Source of the DNA: Jiangella asiatica
Lineage (GTDB): Bacteria > Actinomycetota > Actinomycetes > Jiangellales > Jiangellaceae
Direction of reading: 5' to 3'
Length of the DNA stretch: 64,000 nt
Assembly: GCF_004349065.1 (NCBI RefSeq)
Contig: NZ_SMKZ01000017.1
Span: forward strand, 1-64,000
Within the stretch, counting starts at the first letter, position 1, and each line of letters begins with the position of its first letter. Below, piece after piece: positions 17,204 to 26,184 of the stretch. The notes under the pieces were generated by a model that saw only the letters and a program-made list of their open reading frames with translations, was not told the origin of the DNA and did not search any database. Made by a program: the position numbers and the translations under genes.

Positions 17204-19182
17204 GCGCGTCGAGGGCCACCGCGCCGGCGCCGGCCCGTCCGGTGGTGGGCGGCCGCGGACCAGGCGGCGGGCCGTTCGGCGGGATGGCCGGGCCGCCGCA
17301 GAAACCGATGGACTTCGGCCCGTCGGCCAAGCGGCTCATCGGCCGGCTGCGGCCCGAGCGCGCCGGGGTCGTGCTGGTGATCGCGCTGGCAGTGGTCAGC
17401 GTCGCGCTCAACGCGATCGGGCCGCGCATCCTGGGCCACGGCACCGACCTGGTCTTCGCCGGCGTCGTCGGCCGGCAGCTGCCCGAGGGCGCCTCGAAGG
17501 AGCAGGCGGTCGAGCAGCTGCGCGCCGATGGGCAGGACACGTTCGCCGACATGGTCTCCGCCATGGACGTGACGCCCGGGCAGGGCATCGACTTCGTCGA
17601 CCTGCGGTGGGTGCTGCTCGGGGTGCTGGCGCTGTACGTCGGGGCGTCGATGTTCATGTGGATCCAGGCGTACCTGCTGAACACCATCGTCCAGCGGACC
17701 GTGTTCCGGCTGCGGGCCGAGGTGGAGGAGAAGATCCACCGGCTGCCGCTGCGCTACTTCGACACGAACTCCCGTGGCGACGTCCTGAGCCGCGTCACCA
17801 ACGACATCGACAACGTCTCGCAGAGCCTGCAGCAGACCATGAGCCAGCTGCTCACGTCGCTGCTCACGGTACTCGGTGTGCTGGCGATGATGATCTGGAT
17901 CTCGCCGCTGCTGGCGCTGATCGCGCTGGTCACCGTCCCGCTGTCGATGGTGGTGACGGCAGTCATCGCCAAGCGGTCGCAGAAGCTTTTCGTCGCGCAG
18001 TGGGCGCACACCGGTGCGCTGAACGGGCAGATCGAGGAGGCATACACCGGGCACACGCTGGTGCGCGTGTTCGGACGGCAGCGCGAGGTGGAGGAGGCGT
18101 TCGGCGGGAAGAACGAGGAGCTGTACAAGGCCAGCTTCGGCGCCCAGTTCGTCTCCGGGATCATCATGCCGGCGATGTTCTTCCTCGGGAACCTCAACTA
18201 CGTCGCCATCGCCGTGGTCGGCGGGCTGCGGGTGGCGTCGGGCTCGATGAGCCTCGGCGAGGTGCAGGCGTTCGTGCAGTACACCCGGCAGTTCACCCAG
18301 CCGCTGACGCAGCTGGCGTCGATGGCCAACCTCCTGCAGTCCGGTGTCGCCTCGGCCGAGCGGGTGTTCCAGCTGCTCGACGAGCCCGAGCAGGTGCCCG
18401 AGGCGTCGACGCCGCCGGCGCTCGGGCCGCAGCCGCGCGGCCGGGTGGCCTTCGAGCACGTCTCGTTCAGCTACGACCAGGACTTGCCGCTCATCGAAGA
18501 CCTGTCGCTGGTGGCCGAGCCGGGCCGCACCGTGGCGATCGTCGGCCCCACCGGCGCCGGCAAGACCACGCTGGTGAACCTCATCATGCGGTTCTACGAG
18601 CTCGACGCCGGCCGCATCACCATCGACGGCGTCGACATCGCCGATTTGCGCCGCGACGACCTGCGCTCCAGCATCGGCATGGTGCTGCAGGACACCTGGC
18701 TGTTCGGCGGCACGATCCGGGACAACATCGCCTACGGCGACCCAGGAGCTAGCGAGGAGCGCATCCGCGCCGCCGCCGAGGCCACCTACGTCGACCGGTT
18801 CGTGCACTCGCTGCCCGACGGCTATGACACCGTGATCGACGAGGAGGGCGACAACATCAGCGCCGGTGAGAAGCAGCTGCTCACCATCGCCCGGGCGTTC
18901 CTCGCCGACCCGTCCATTCTCATCCTCGACGAGGCGACGTCGTCGGTCGACACCCGGACGGAGGTACTGGTGCAGCAGGCGATGGCGGCCCTGCGCAGCG
19001 ACCGCACCAGCTTCGTCATCGCCCACCGGCTCTCCACCATCCGCGACGCCGACCTCATCCTGGTGATGCAGAACGGCGCCATCGTCGAGCAGGGCTCGCA
19101 CGTCGAGCTCCTGGAGCGCCGCGGCGCCTACTTCGAGCTGTACAACAGCCAATTCGCGCTGCCCGCCGTGGACTCCGAATGA
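17200..19182 (+). CDS. ABC exporter half-transporter with canonical catalytic site
   Basis: 660 residues. A Gly/Pro-rich N-terminal tail of about 40 residues precedes the transmembrane domain; a hydrophilic insertion (about 90-130, with [19 protein letters not shown]) sits in the first extracytoplasmic region. The nucleotide-binding domain has Walker A GPTGAGKT, signature NISAGEKQL and Walker [13 protein letters not shown] with the catalytic Glu. With the preceding subunit it forms an asymmetric heterodimer. ATG 17200 overlaps the previous stop (ATGA). Its own TGA stop lies inside the palindromic element starting at 19179. Confidence 0.93.
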   Translation: MSASRATAPAPARPVVGGRGPGGGPFGGMAGPPQKPMDFGPSAKRLIGRLRPERAGVVLVIALAVVSVALNAIGPRILGHGTDLVFAGVVGRQLPEGASKEQAVEQLRADGQDTFADMVSAMDVTPGQGIDFVDLRWVLLGVLALYVGASMFMWIQAYLLNTIVQRTVFRLRAEVEEKIHRLPLRYFDTNSRGDVLSRVTNDIDNVSQSLQQTMSQLLTSLLTVLGVLAMMIWISPLLALIALVTVPLSMVVTAVIAKRSQKLFVAQWAHTGALNGQIEEAYTGHTLVRVFGRQREVEEAFGGKNEELYKASFGAQFVSGIIMPAMFFLGNLNYVAIAVVGGLRVASGSMSLGEVQAFVQYTRQFTQPLTQLASMANLLQSGVASAERVFQLLDEPEQVPEASTPPALGPQPRGRVAFEHVSFSYDQDLPLIEDLSLVAEPGRTVAIVGPTGAGKTTLVNLIMRFYELDAGRITIDGVDIADLRRDDLRSSIGMVLQDTWLFGGTIRDNIAYGDPGASEERIRAAAEATYVDRFVHSLPDGYDTVIDEEGDNISAGEKQLLTIARAFLADPSILILDEATSSVDTRTEVLVQQAMAALRSDRTSFVIAHRLSTIRDADLILVMQNGAIVEQGSHVELLERRGAYFELYNSQFALPAVDSE

Positions 19183-19262
19183 TCACGTTCAGCACGAGAT
19201 CTCGTGTCACACCATGCTCGCGATCATGGTGAGGCTCGGGTGATCCTGCTGAACGTGATCAT
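19179..19262. repeat. Palindromic repeat element (ATGATCACGTTCAGCA family)
   Basis: Outer arms ATGATCACGTTCAGCA (19179-19194) and its exact complement (19247-19262) enclose a second imperfect inverted repeat around CACCATG/CATGGTG. The stop codon of the exporter gene (19180-19182) is supplied by the left arm. The same arm occurs at 32123-32201, 51801-51879 and 52013-52092. The element also separates two convergent genes. Confidence 0.85.
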
Positions 19263-19303
19263 GTCGAGGTGGAAAGAGGGCGGCTGTCCGGGTGGGGGCC
19301 GGG

Positions 19304-20884
19304 TCAGCGGTTCGGGGAACCCTCCGGGGTGAGGACCGCGGCGACATCGTCGGCGAACTCGTAGCCCTCCGCGACGACGAGGCCGTGGTCCAGCAGCGCC
19401 CGGGCGCAGCCGGCCCAGTCGCCGCCGCCGTCGCCATTCATCGAAGCCCAGGACAGCGTCCCGGCGACGGTGTCACCGTAGCCGTGGCGGGCGGTCACGC
19501 TGGCTCCGCGCGAGAGCAGGAACCGCGTCAGCTCGGCGTCGCCGCGGAACACCGCGTGGTTGAGCGCGGAGGCGTCCCAGTCGCCGCCGCGTGTGTCGAT
19601 CGGCCAGCCCGCGTCGACCATGAGCCGGACCGCCTCGCCGGCGCCCGCGCCGCCGGCCGCGGCCAGGTCGGGCAGCAGCCGCAGCTGGCTGGCCGAGAGA
19701 GCGCCGACGACGTGCGGGTGGCCGGCGAGCAGGCGGCCGACGGCCTCGGCATCGCCACTCGCGCACGCCGCGACCAGCATCTCGGGAATGTCGACCGCCT
19801 CGACGGCCCCGGCCGCGTGCAGCAGCTCCGCGACCTCCGCCAGCCCGAACCGCAGCGCCAGCCGGTAGGCGCCGACGCCGTCCGGTGTCACGGCGTGCGG
19901 GTCGGCGCCGGCGTCGAGGAGCATCCGGACGTGCGTGGCCGAGCGGCGGCGCCGGATCGCCAACAGCAGCGGCGAGCCCCAGGTGGGCGACGGTTCGTTC
20001 GGGTCCGCGCCGGCGTCGAGCAGCAGCCGCAGCGTGCCGACGTCGTCGAAGTCGAAGACCCGGTACATCGCGTTCGTGCCGGTGATCCTGGCGCCGGCGT
20101 CGAGCAGCAGGCGGGTGCAGGCCGAATCGTCGAGGGAGTGGTAGAGCGACTCGTCGTCGTCGGGGTCGGCGCCGCCGTCGAGCAGCGTCCGGGTCAGCTC
20201 GACGTCGTGGTTCAGGCCGGCCGCGCCGTACAGCGCCGACAGCCGGTGCCCGTCGGCCGTCTCGAACGACTGGTCCGGGTCGGCGCCGTGCTCCAGCAGC
20301 AGGCGGGCGCACGCCCGGATGCCGTCGGCCCGCTCTGGGAGCCGGACCAGCGACGAGTGCGTGACGGCGACCAGCGGCGGCAGGCCGAACTGGCCGCCGG
20401 GACGGTGGACCCAGCCGGGGTCCGAGGCGAGCGCCGCACGCACCGTTCCCACGTCGCCCACCGCGCAGGCGAGGGACGGATCAGCGCCGACCGCGGCGGC
20501 CAGGTCCGGCCGCTCGGCCAGCCAGCGCGCGGCGGCCGCGGGGCGCGCGACATGGGTGCCGCCGGCGGTGCCGCCCGCGTAGACCAGCCGCAGCCAGGAA
20601 CGGACGACGGCGTCCGGCTCGGCGCCGGCGGTCGACAGCGACTCGACGTGGGCGCGCAGCCGGGCCCACGACGCGAACCCGTGCTCGCGGGCCACGCAGG
20701 ACTGGGCGTCGCGTAGCCGCAGCCCGAGGCGGGACAGGGCGGTGTCGTCGAGGCCGGCTGCGGCCGGCAGGCCCGCCCGCAGCCGCTCCATCGCGTCGTG
20801 ATCGCCGGCCCGGTAGGCACGCAGCAGCCGCTTGGCCTGCTTCTTCAGGTGGTCGAGGTGAGGGCGTTCTGGCAGCTCGGACAT
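19304..20884 (-). CDS. Ankyrin repeat protein
   Basis: 526 residues. A short helical N-terminal region (HLDHLKKQAKRLLRAYRAGD and EHGFASWARLRAHVE) often precedes ankyrin repeats in actinobacterial proteins. From about residue 120 to the end run ankyrin-like units with LLLEHGADPD, LLLDAGADPNEP, MLLDAGADPHAV, ELLHAAGAVEA and ALLDHGLVV. No signal peptide or membrane helix. Such proteins bind other proteins; no partner is suggested by position, since it is convergent with the exporter operon and divergent from the phosphoesterase gene. ATG 20884 has GGAGG upstream. The 259 bases between 20885 and 21143 hold no gene. Confidence 0.88.
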   Translation of the reverse strand: MSELPERPHLDHLKKQAKRLLRAYRAGDHDAMERLRAGLPAAAGLDDTALSRLGLRLRDAQSCVAREHGFASWARLRAHVESLSTAGAEPDAVVRSWLRLVYAGGTAGGTHVARPAAAARWLAERPDLAAAVGADPSLACAVGDVGTVRAALASDPGWVHRPGGQFGLPPLVAVTHSSLVRLPERADGIRACARLLLEHGADPDQSFETADGHRLSALYGAAGLNHDVELTRTLLDGGADPDDDESLYHSLDDSACTRLLLDAGARITGTNAMYRVFDFDDVGTLRLLLDAGADPNEPSPTWGSPLLLAIRRRRSATHVRMLLDAGADPHAVTPDGVGAYRLALRFGLAEVAELLHAAGAVEAVDIPEMLVAACASGDAEAVGRLLAGHPHVVGALSASQLRLLPDLAAAGGAGAGEAVRLMVDAGWPIDTRGGDWDASALNHAVFRGDAELTRFLLSRGASVTARHGYGDTVAGTLSWASMNGDGGGDWAGCARALLDHGLVVAEGYEFADDVAAVLTPEGSPNR

Positions 20885-21143
20885 CGAGACCTCCGTGCGT
20901 GAGACGCCGACGGTCCGCAGGATCGGCCGCACAAAGGCTCGAACGGTGGCCTGAGGTCACGAAGTGGGTTGAACCCTGCCCGCGGACCCGGGCGCGGCTC
21001 CGGCCGCGCCCCGCGAGCCTAGCGCATCCGGCCCGACGACGACCTTCACCGGCCGGTTCGTGGGTGTTCATCCGAGCTGTGCCGTCCGCTCTCCTGTGAC
21101 CCATAGGGTGACCGGACCTGACCGCCGGCGAAAGGGCTCCCAC

Positions 21144-23366
21144 ATGTCCACGACACCGAGCAGGCCGATCGACCGCCGGCGGTTCCTCACCCTGGCCGGT
21201 GCCGGAGTGGCTGGCGGACTGGCGACGACGACGGGGTTCGGCGCCGCGGCCGGTGCGGCGGGAGCACCAGCGACGGAAACGGGGACGGAGACCCCGACGG
21301 TGACCGCGACGACGCTCAAGCTGGCCGTGCTCACCGACACCCACGCCAGCCCGGAGGAGCCGGCCCGGCTGCAGCTCCTGCCGCGGGTGTTCGCCTCGAT
21401 CGCGGCCGCCGGGCCCGACGTCGTCGTCAACTGCGGCGACATCACCGAATACGGCGGCGCGCCGGAGTTCGACGCCTACCTGTCGACCATCCCGGACGCG
21501 CTGTGGTCGCGGATGCGCCACGTCCCTGGCAACCACGAGATGCGGTGGGACGTCAACGCCGGTCAGCTGTACCGCGACACGTTCGGGCCGGCACCGTACG
21601 CCGTCGACGTCGGCGGGGTGCGGATCCTCGGGCTGGACCCGACCCAGCTGCTCCAGGAGCCCGGTCACTTCGGGCCGGACCGGCTGGCCTGGCTGGCCGG
21701 CGAGATCGACCAGGACGCGCCGGTGCTGCTGTTCCAGCACTTCCCGTACGGCGCGGACCACTACTACGTCAACGACCAGGACGCGTTCTTCGAGACGGTC
21801 GCCGGGTCACCGGTGCGCGGGGTCTTCGCCGGCCACATCCACAGCGAGGGTGTCCACCGCTTCAACGGGTTCACCCAGGTCACCGGTGCGGCGACCCGCA
21901 ACGCGGCCGTCTACCAGTGGGTGGAGAGGCACGAGGACGCGGGCCACCCGGTGCTGCTGGTGTGGTCGGTGACGGTGGCCGTCGACGGCGTGGAGACGCG
22001 GCGCGAGTTGACCACCGTCCCGCTCTCCGGCGACGGCGAGGGCCGGCTGCTGCGGCCGGGCAAGATCGTGATCGACCTCGGCTCTGGTGGCGGCCTCGAC
22101 GTGCGGGTCGAGGTGCCGCGCGACGGCGGCCCGGCCGCGGTCCGCGCCCAGGTGTACCCGCAGCACGTGTTCGGCGGGCGCAACGCCGGCGCCTGGATCG
22201 ATTTGGCCCGCCCGGGACGGGGCCGCTGGTGGTCGGGGTCCGTCGACGGCGCGGCGCTGCCGCCCGGCCGGCACCGGCTGCAGGTGCGGGTGGTCGGCGG
22301 CGACGGCGCGACACACGAGTCGACGGCGGCGTTCGAGCTGCCCGCGGTCGCGGACACGCCGGGCCGGCGCTGGTCGCGCTCGCTGGCCGGCAGCGTGCAG
22401 GGTGCGCTCGCGGTGACCGGCGGGCTGGTCGTGGCCGGCTCCACCGGTGGCGAGGTGGCGGTGGTCGACCCGCGGCGCGACGGCCGGGACCACTGGCGGC
22501 GCTCGCTCGGCCCGGTGCACCGCGCGGCGGGCGTGGCGGCGGACGCCGTCGTCGTACCGTCCGCCGATCACCACGTCCACTCGCTGGCCGCGGAATCCGG
22601 CGCCGACCGCTGGATCGTCGATGCCGGTGCGCCGGTGCTGTGCACGCCGCTGGTGACGGCCATCGGCGGCACCGAGGCGGTGGTCTTCTCCGCCGGGACG
22701 ACGCTGCACGCCGTGGCCGCCGCGGACGGCGCACCACTGTGGACCGCCGACCTCGGCGGCTTCTTCGCCGGCCGGGCCGCCTGCGACGGCGAGCGGGTCT
22801 ACGCCGGCAGCGGCGATGGCAACGGCTACGCGTTCGACGCCGCGACCGGGGAGCGCCTGTGGTCGTTCCAGACGAACACCCGGCCCACCACGTACGGCCG
22901 GCTCATCTACGGCGCCTGGGACGACACCGTCGAGCTGCTGCCCGGCGGCCTGGTGCTGTTCGCGACGGTGTCCATGACGTTCGCCGTCGACGCCGTCACC
23001 GGTGCGGTGCGCTGGCAGCTGGCCGGCGGTTGCATGTACCCGCCGTCCGGGTTGACCCCGCACGGGCTGCTGCTGGTCGACGAGTGGGGCCGGTTCCAGT
23101 TGGTCGACCCGGCCACCGGGACGCGGCGCTGGTTCACCGAGCTGGGTGCGCGGACCCTCAACGCCGGGCCTGTGTTCGACGGCGACACCGCCTGGGTGGT
23201 CGCCACGACCGGCCTGCTCGCCGGCGTCGACGTCCCGACCGGCGCGGTCGCGCACCGGCTCCAGGTCGGTCCGGCCAACACCTTCAGCACGCCGGTCGTC
23301 GTCGACGGTGTCCTCGTCGTCGGCGACCAGGACGGCGGGCTGCACGGCATCGACCTGCCCAGCTAG
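21144..23366 (+). CDS. Tat-exported metallophosphoesterase with C-terminal beta-propeller
   Basis: 740 residues. Tat signal DRRRFLTLAGAGVAGGLA at about 10-27. A calcineurin-type phosphoesterase domain follows with the metal ligands in order: DTHAS, NCGDITEYGG, PGNHEMRWD, FQHFPYG and AGHIHSEG. After a beta-rich linker, residues about 430-740 form PQQ-like repeats (GGEVAVVDP, AADGAPLWTADLGG, DAATGERLWSFQ, DPATGTRRWFTELG), a predicted propeller. It should act outside the cell on phosphoesters or phosphate-containing polymers; substrate unknown. ATG 21144 follows AAAGGG. Its stop overlaps a decayed reading frame on the other strand. Confidence 0.9.
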   Translation: MSTTPSRPIDRRRFLTLAGAGVAGGLATTTGFGAAAGAAGAPATETGTETPTVTATTLKLAVLTDTHASPEEPARLQLLPRVFASIAAAGPDVVVNCGDITEYGGAPEFDAYLSTIPDALWSRMRHVPGNHEMRWDVNAGQLYRDTFGPAPYAVDVGGVRILGLDPTQLLQEPGHFGPDRLAWLAGEIDQDAPVLLFQHFPYGADHYYVNDQDAFFETVAGSPVRGVFAGHIHSEGVHRFNGFTQVTGAATRNAAVYQWVERHEDAGHPVLLVWSVTVAVDGVETRRELTTVPLSGDGEGRLLRPGKIVIDLGSGGGLDVRVEVPRDGGPAAVRAQVYPQHVFGGRNAGAWIDLARPGRGRWWSGSVDGAALPPGRHRLQVRVVGGDGATHESTAAFELPAVADTPGRRWSRSLAGSVQGALAVTGGLVVAGSTGGEVAVVDPRRDGRDHWRRSLGPVHRAAGVAADAVVVPSADHHVHSLAAESGADRWIVDAGAPVLCTPLVTAIGGTEAVVFSAGTTLHAVAAADGAPLWTADLGGFFAGRAACDGERVYAGSGDGNGYAFDAATGERLWSFQTNTRPTTYGRLIYGAWDDTVELLPGGLVLFATVSMTFAVDAVTGAVRWQLAGGCMYPPSGLTPHGLLLVDEWGRFQLVDPATGTRRWFTELGARTLNAGPVFDGDTAWVVATTGLLAGVDVPTGAVAHRLQVGPANTFSTPVVVDGVLVVGDQDGGLHGIDLPS

Positions 23367-23563
23367 CCGGCGGCTGCCTCGGCGAGCTGGGGGACGAATC
23401 GGCCGGCCGCCACGGCCGGGATGCCTGCGAACGCCGGGTTCGAGGCGAACGCGTCGGCGGCCCGGTCGTCGAACCAGGCCACGAAGACGTCGGACGCCAC
23501 GTCGGCGCTGCCGCTGTAGTACACGGAGTCACCGGTAGCGTGCTCGTCGAGGTACGCCTCGGG
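23363..23563 (-). pseudogene. Remnant of a siderophore-type substrate-binding protein (C-terminus)
   Basis: Between two genes an open frame of 66 codons reads ...VASDVFVAWFDDRAADAF, ASNPAFAGIPAVAAGRFV, then PQLAEAAAG and a TAG stop. The pattern of a small residue, Pro, then F/L, then L/IPAVxxGRxV is the end of FecB/FepB-like periplasmic binding proteins. There is no start codon with a ribosome-binding site and no N-terminal half; the frame begins directly after the TGA of the next gene upstream. I read it as a decayed gene end. Alternatively it is a stop-interrupted extension of that neighbour. Confidence 0.5.
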
Positions 23564-24259
23564 TCAGGCGGTGCCGGTGAGGCGGCAGGCGGCCGCCCAG
23601 CGGTCCGGGTCGGTCGAGCGCCGTGCCGGGCTTACCAGTCGAGCGCAGTCGTCGATGGTCAGCTCGAGCAGTTCGTGCAGCCGGCGGTCGGGGTCGGGGA
23701 CGCAGGCGTTCGCGATGCCCTCGACCGCGCACCGTACGGCGGTCGGCGCCGCGTACCGGCGGAACCCCTTGAGTGTGGTCTGCTCGCCCTCGGCGAACTC
23801 GCGCGCCCAGGCGGCGGCCACCGGCACGTGCTCCAGCGCCACGCGGCTGCCCTCGGTGAGGGCGCCGGCCGGTCGGTCGTCGAGCCCGTCGAGGATGCGC
23901 TCGGCGGACAGCAGCGCGACCGCGAGAACCCGCTGGCGCTCGGCCGACGCCACGGGCAGGGCCGTCGCGGCGACCCGCAGCGCGATGGCGACGTCCATGC
24001 GCGCGTCGTTCGCGTCGACGCCGATGACCCGCGGCACCAGCGGTGCCAGCTGGGGCCGATAGTCGTCGGAGACGGCGTCGTTGACCAGACGGGCCACCGC
24101 GGCGAGCAGCGGGTGCGTACACGACGGGTGGTCGCTCCAGCGCTCACCGGCCAGGTACGACGCGAACTCCATGAAGCAGGCGCCCTTGCGCGCGTTGCGG
24201 TGTTTCCCCTTGGAGAGCACCGGCAGCAGTCCCGGTGCGTCGGTGTGGAAGCCGGACAT
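23564..24259 (-). CDS. Conserved hypothetical protein, 231 residues
   Basis: The N-terminus LLPVLSKGKHRNARKGACF, then MEFASYLAGERWSDHPSCTH, resembles a hypothetical family I recall from actinobacteria, with a conserved Cys and an EFASYLAG helix. The rest is largely helical (LLAAVARLVNDAVSDD, VAIALRVAATALPVA) without catalytic motifs I can name. No signal peptide. It stands alone; an upstream region of 117 bases separates it from a PPOX-type gene on the same strand. Function unknown. Confidence 0.7.
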   Translation of the reverse strand: MSGFHTDAPGLLPVLSKGKHRNARKGACFMEFASYLAGERWSDHPSCTHPLLAAVARLVNDAVSDDYRPQLAPLVPRVIGVDANDARMDVAIALRVAATALPVASAERQRVLAVALLSAERILDGLDDRPAGALTEGSRVALEHVPVAAAWAREFAEGEQTTLKGFRRYAAPTAVRCAVEGIANACVPDPDRRLHELLELTIDDCARLVSPARRSTDPDRWAAACRLTGTA

Positions 24260-24376
24260 GGATGCACCCCGGAAGTGGTTCGGCGAGTGGTGTGCTCACC
24301 AGTCTGCTCCCATACGTGCCCGGAATCCACTGGTTTCATGCGCCTTCGTCGGGCCTGGCGTGGACGCCGCCGTCGC

Positions 24377-24808
24377 TCAGAAGCCACGCACCTTGGTCAC
24401 GCGGACCCGCATGCCCACGGAGTACCGCTCGCCGAACGCCTCGAGACTGCCGGAGACCCGCTCCATGTCGTCGCGGTACTTGTCCAGGTACTCCGGCTGG
24501 TCCTGGGGCAGCGGGCCGTCGTCGAAGATCTCGGCGCGGCCGGTCAGCACGACGACGTCGCCGCCGCGGTCGTTGGCGTTGAGGTGCAGCGCCACCCGCG
24601 GCCGGTCGCGCAGCCAGGCCAGCCGGTCGGACTGGTTGTCGTTGTAGATGACGATGTCGTCGCCGACCCGGACGAACCAGACCGGGTTGGGCTGCGGGGT
24701 GCCGCTGGGCGCCGCCGTGATCAGCCAGATCACCCGTTCGTCGCGCAGCCGGTCGTGCACGCGCCGGCCGTACGGCGTCGAGACATCGGGAAACACGTCT
24801 GTGGTCAT
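24377..24808 (-). CDS. PPOX-class F420-dependent oxidoreductase-like protein
   Basis: 143 residues with the split-barrel pattern RLRDERVIWLITAAPSGTPQ, PNPVWFVRVGDDIVIYN and a C-terminal RYSVGMRVRVTKVRGF. The PxPVWF motif and length match the TIGR03667-like group of PPOX proteins predicted to use F420. ATG 24808 is preceded on this strand by TAGGGT (24816-24821) with seven bases between, so a leaderless transcript is likely. Divergent from the YdeI-like gene. Natural substrate unknown. Confidence 0.82.
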   Translation of the reverse strand: MTTDVFPDVSTPYGRRVHDRLRDERVIWLITAAPSGTPQPNPVWFVRVGDDIVIYNDNQSDRLAWLRDRPRVALHLNANDRGGDVVVLTGRAEIFDDGPLPQDQPEYLDKYRDDMERVSGSLEAFGERYSVGMRVRVTKVRGF

Positions 24809-24841
24809 GGCCACCACCCTAGATGGGCGGACAATGACCCC

Positions 24842-25306
24842 ATGACCTCGGAGTTCGATGCGGTCCTGGTGGGCCAGGAGGACGGCCCCGGCTGCGGTTT
24901 CCAGCTGCCGTTCGACCCCAAGGAGACGTTCGGGAAGGCCCGGGCGCCGGTGCTGGTCAGCGTCGACGGCCGGCCGCCGTTCCGCACGACGGTGGCCGTC
25001 TACGGCGGTGCCGGCTGGGTGGGGTTGCGCAAGGCCCGGCGCGCCGAGCTGGGTGTCGAGGCCGGCGACACCGTGCACGTGCGCATCGAGCCCGACGACG
25101 CGCCGCGCGTGGTGCGGGTGCCGGCCGAGCTGGCCGCGGCGCTCGGCGAGTCTCCCGTTGCCGCGCGGGCGTTCGAGGCGCTGTCCTACACGCACCGCAA
25201 GGAGTACGCCGAGTGGGTTGCCGAGGCCAGGCGCCAGCAGACCCGGGACTCCCGGGCCGCGACGACGGTGCGGAAGTTGCTGTCCGGCGGCGCAGCGTCA
25301 ACGTGA
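24842..25306 (+). CDS. DUF1905/YdeI-OmpD-associated family protein
   Basis: 154 residues. The N-terminal part (FDAVLVGQEDGPGCGFQLPF, DGRPPFRTTVAVYGG) is a DUF1905 domain, a small double-psi-like barrel; the C-terminal part (AFEALSYTHRKEYAEWVAEA, RRQQTRDSRAATTVRKL) is the YdeI/OmpD-associated helical motif. Such proteins are widespread and of unknown role. ATG 24842 is six bases after GACAAT, again suggesting a leaderless message. Its last codons overlap the first operator dyad of the next gene. Confidence 0.85.
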   Translation: MTSEFDAVLVGQEDGPGCGFQLPFDPKETFGKARAPVLVSVDGRPPFRTTVAVYGGAGWVGLRKARRAELGVEAGDTVHVRIEPDDAPRVVRVPAELAAALGESPVAARAFEALSYTHRKEYAEWVAEARRQQTRDSRAATTVRKLLSGGAAST

Positions 25307-25340
25307 GTTGACAAGCGCGTGCGTGTCACCTTAAGTTGAC
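25297..25340 (+). promoter_or_regulatory. Promoter with two dyad operators before the HTH/Clp-N pair
   Basis: TTGACA (25308-25313) and TAAGTT (25332-25337) are 18 bases apart and ATG follows six bases later. A perfect dyad GTCAAC-GTGA-GTTGAC covers 25297-25312 and overlaps the -35; a second copy with one mismatch, GTCACC-TTAA-GTTGAC, covers 25325-25340 and contains the -10. The two centres are 28 bases apart. This looks like an autoregulated promoter with paired binding sites. Confidence 0.75.
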
Positions 25341-25343
25341 AGC

Positions 25344-25568
25344 ATGACCGGATCGGACGCACGAGAAGCCCTGGACGCCGCGACGGCCGCCGTCGACGGC
25401 GACCCCAGGGTGGGCTTGCGGGCGGTGGCGGCCCTGCGCCGCCTGGTTGACCGGCTGGAGGCGCTCCAGGTCAGCAGCGCCCGCTCCCAGGGCTGGTCCT
25501 GGGAAGAGATCGGGGCCGCCCTCGGCGTCAGCCGGCAGGCCGTGCACAAGAAGTACGCGAGGAGGTAG
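25344..25568 (+). CDS. Small helix-turn-helix protein
   Basis: 74 residues. The N-terminal half is helical (AREALDAATAAVDGDPRVGL, RAVAALRRLVDRLEA); the C-terminal end is a clear helix-turn-helix (SWEEIGAALGVSRQAVHKKYARR) as in sigma-region-4-like or Fis-like DNA-binding proteins. Four bases separate it from a Clp N-domain gene, a pairing common in actinobacteria. The two dyads in its own promoter are its likely binding sites. Leaderless start inferred from the -10 box six bases upstream. Confidence 0.8.
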   Translation: MTGSDAREALDAATAAVDGDPRVGLRAVAALRRLVDRLEALQVSSARSQGWSWEEIGAALGVSRQAVHKKYARR

Positions 25569-25572
25569 CTCG

Positions 25573-26184
25573 ATGTTCGAGCGATTCACCACGGAGGCCC
25601 GCGACACCGTCGTCCAGGCGCAGCGAGAGGCACGCGAGCTGCGGCACCGGTGGATCGGCACCGAGCACCTCCTGCTCGCGCTGCTGCGCCGACCCGACGC
25701 GCCGGGCGTGGCCACACTGACCCGGCTCGGGGTGACGGCGTCTGCCGCCCGCTCCGCGGTGACCGCCGTCGTCGCCGGCGACGACGGCGGCCCGCTCGGC
25801 GAGGACGACACCGAGGCGCTGCGCTCGCTCGGTATCGACCTCGACGAGGTGCGGCGCCGGGCCGAGGCCGCGTTCGGCGAAGGCGCGTTGGACACACCGC
25901 TCGACGTGGACCGCGGCCGGCGGTTCGGGCTGTTCCGGCGTCGGCTGTCGTCGTCGGACCGCGGGCCCGGGCACCTGCCGTTCGTGCCGCGGGCGAAGAA
26001 GGCCTTGGAGCTGTCGCTGCGCGAGGCGTTGGCGCTGAAGGACAAGCACATCGGCACCGAGCACCTGGTGCTGGGGCTCCTGCGCGGCGACGACCAACTC
26101 ATGCGCGGCGTGCTCGAGCGGCTGGGGGTCGAGCCCGGCGCCGTCCGGTCCGAGGTCGTGGCCGACCTGCGGCGGGCCGCCTAG
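25573..26184 (+). CDS. Clp N-terminal repeat protein without ATPase domain
   Basis: 203 residues made of two Clp_N repeats: FERFTTEARDTVVQAQREAR with HRWIGTEHLLLALLR, and FVPRAKKALELSLREALALK with DKHIGTEHLVLGLLR. Each matches the start of ClpC/ClpA, but no AAA+ domain follows. Stand-alone Clp N-domain proteins may act as substrate adaptors or stress sensors (inference). GGAGG at 25561-25565, within the end of the preceding frame, is its ribosome-binding site. Its stop overlaps the end of the convergent nitroreductase-like gene by four bases. Confidence 0.85.
   Translation: MFERFTTEARDTVVQAQREARELRHRWIGTEHLLLALLRRPDAPGVATLTRLGVTASAARSAVTAVVAGDDGGPLGEDDTEALRSLGIDLDEVRRRAEAAFGEGALDTPLDVDRGRRFGLFRRRLSSSDRGPGHLPFVPRAKKALELSLREALALKDKHIGTEHLVLGLLRGDDQLMRGVLERLGVEPGAVRSEVVADLRRAA

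Noticed and set aside
21503-25306. A 1267-codon plus-strand frame across the phosphoesterase region
   Set aside because: Arg/Ala/Gly-rich shadow of the true phosphoesterase frame. Only its last part, 24842-25306, is a real gene with its own start.
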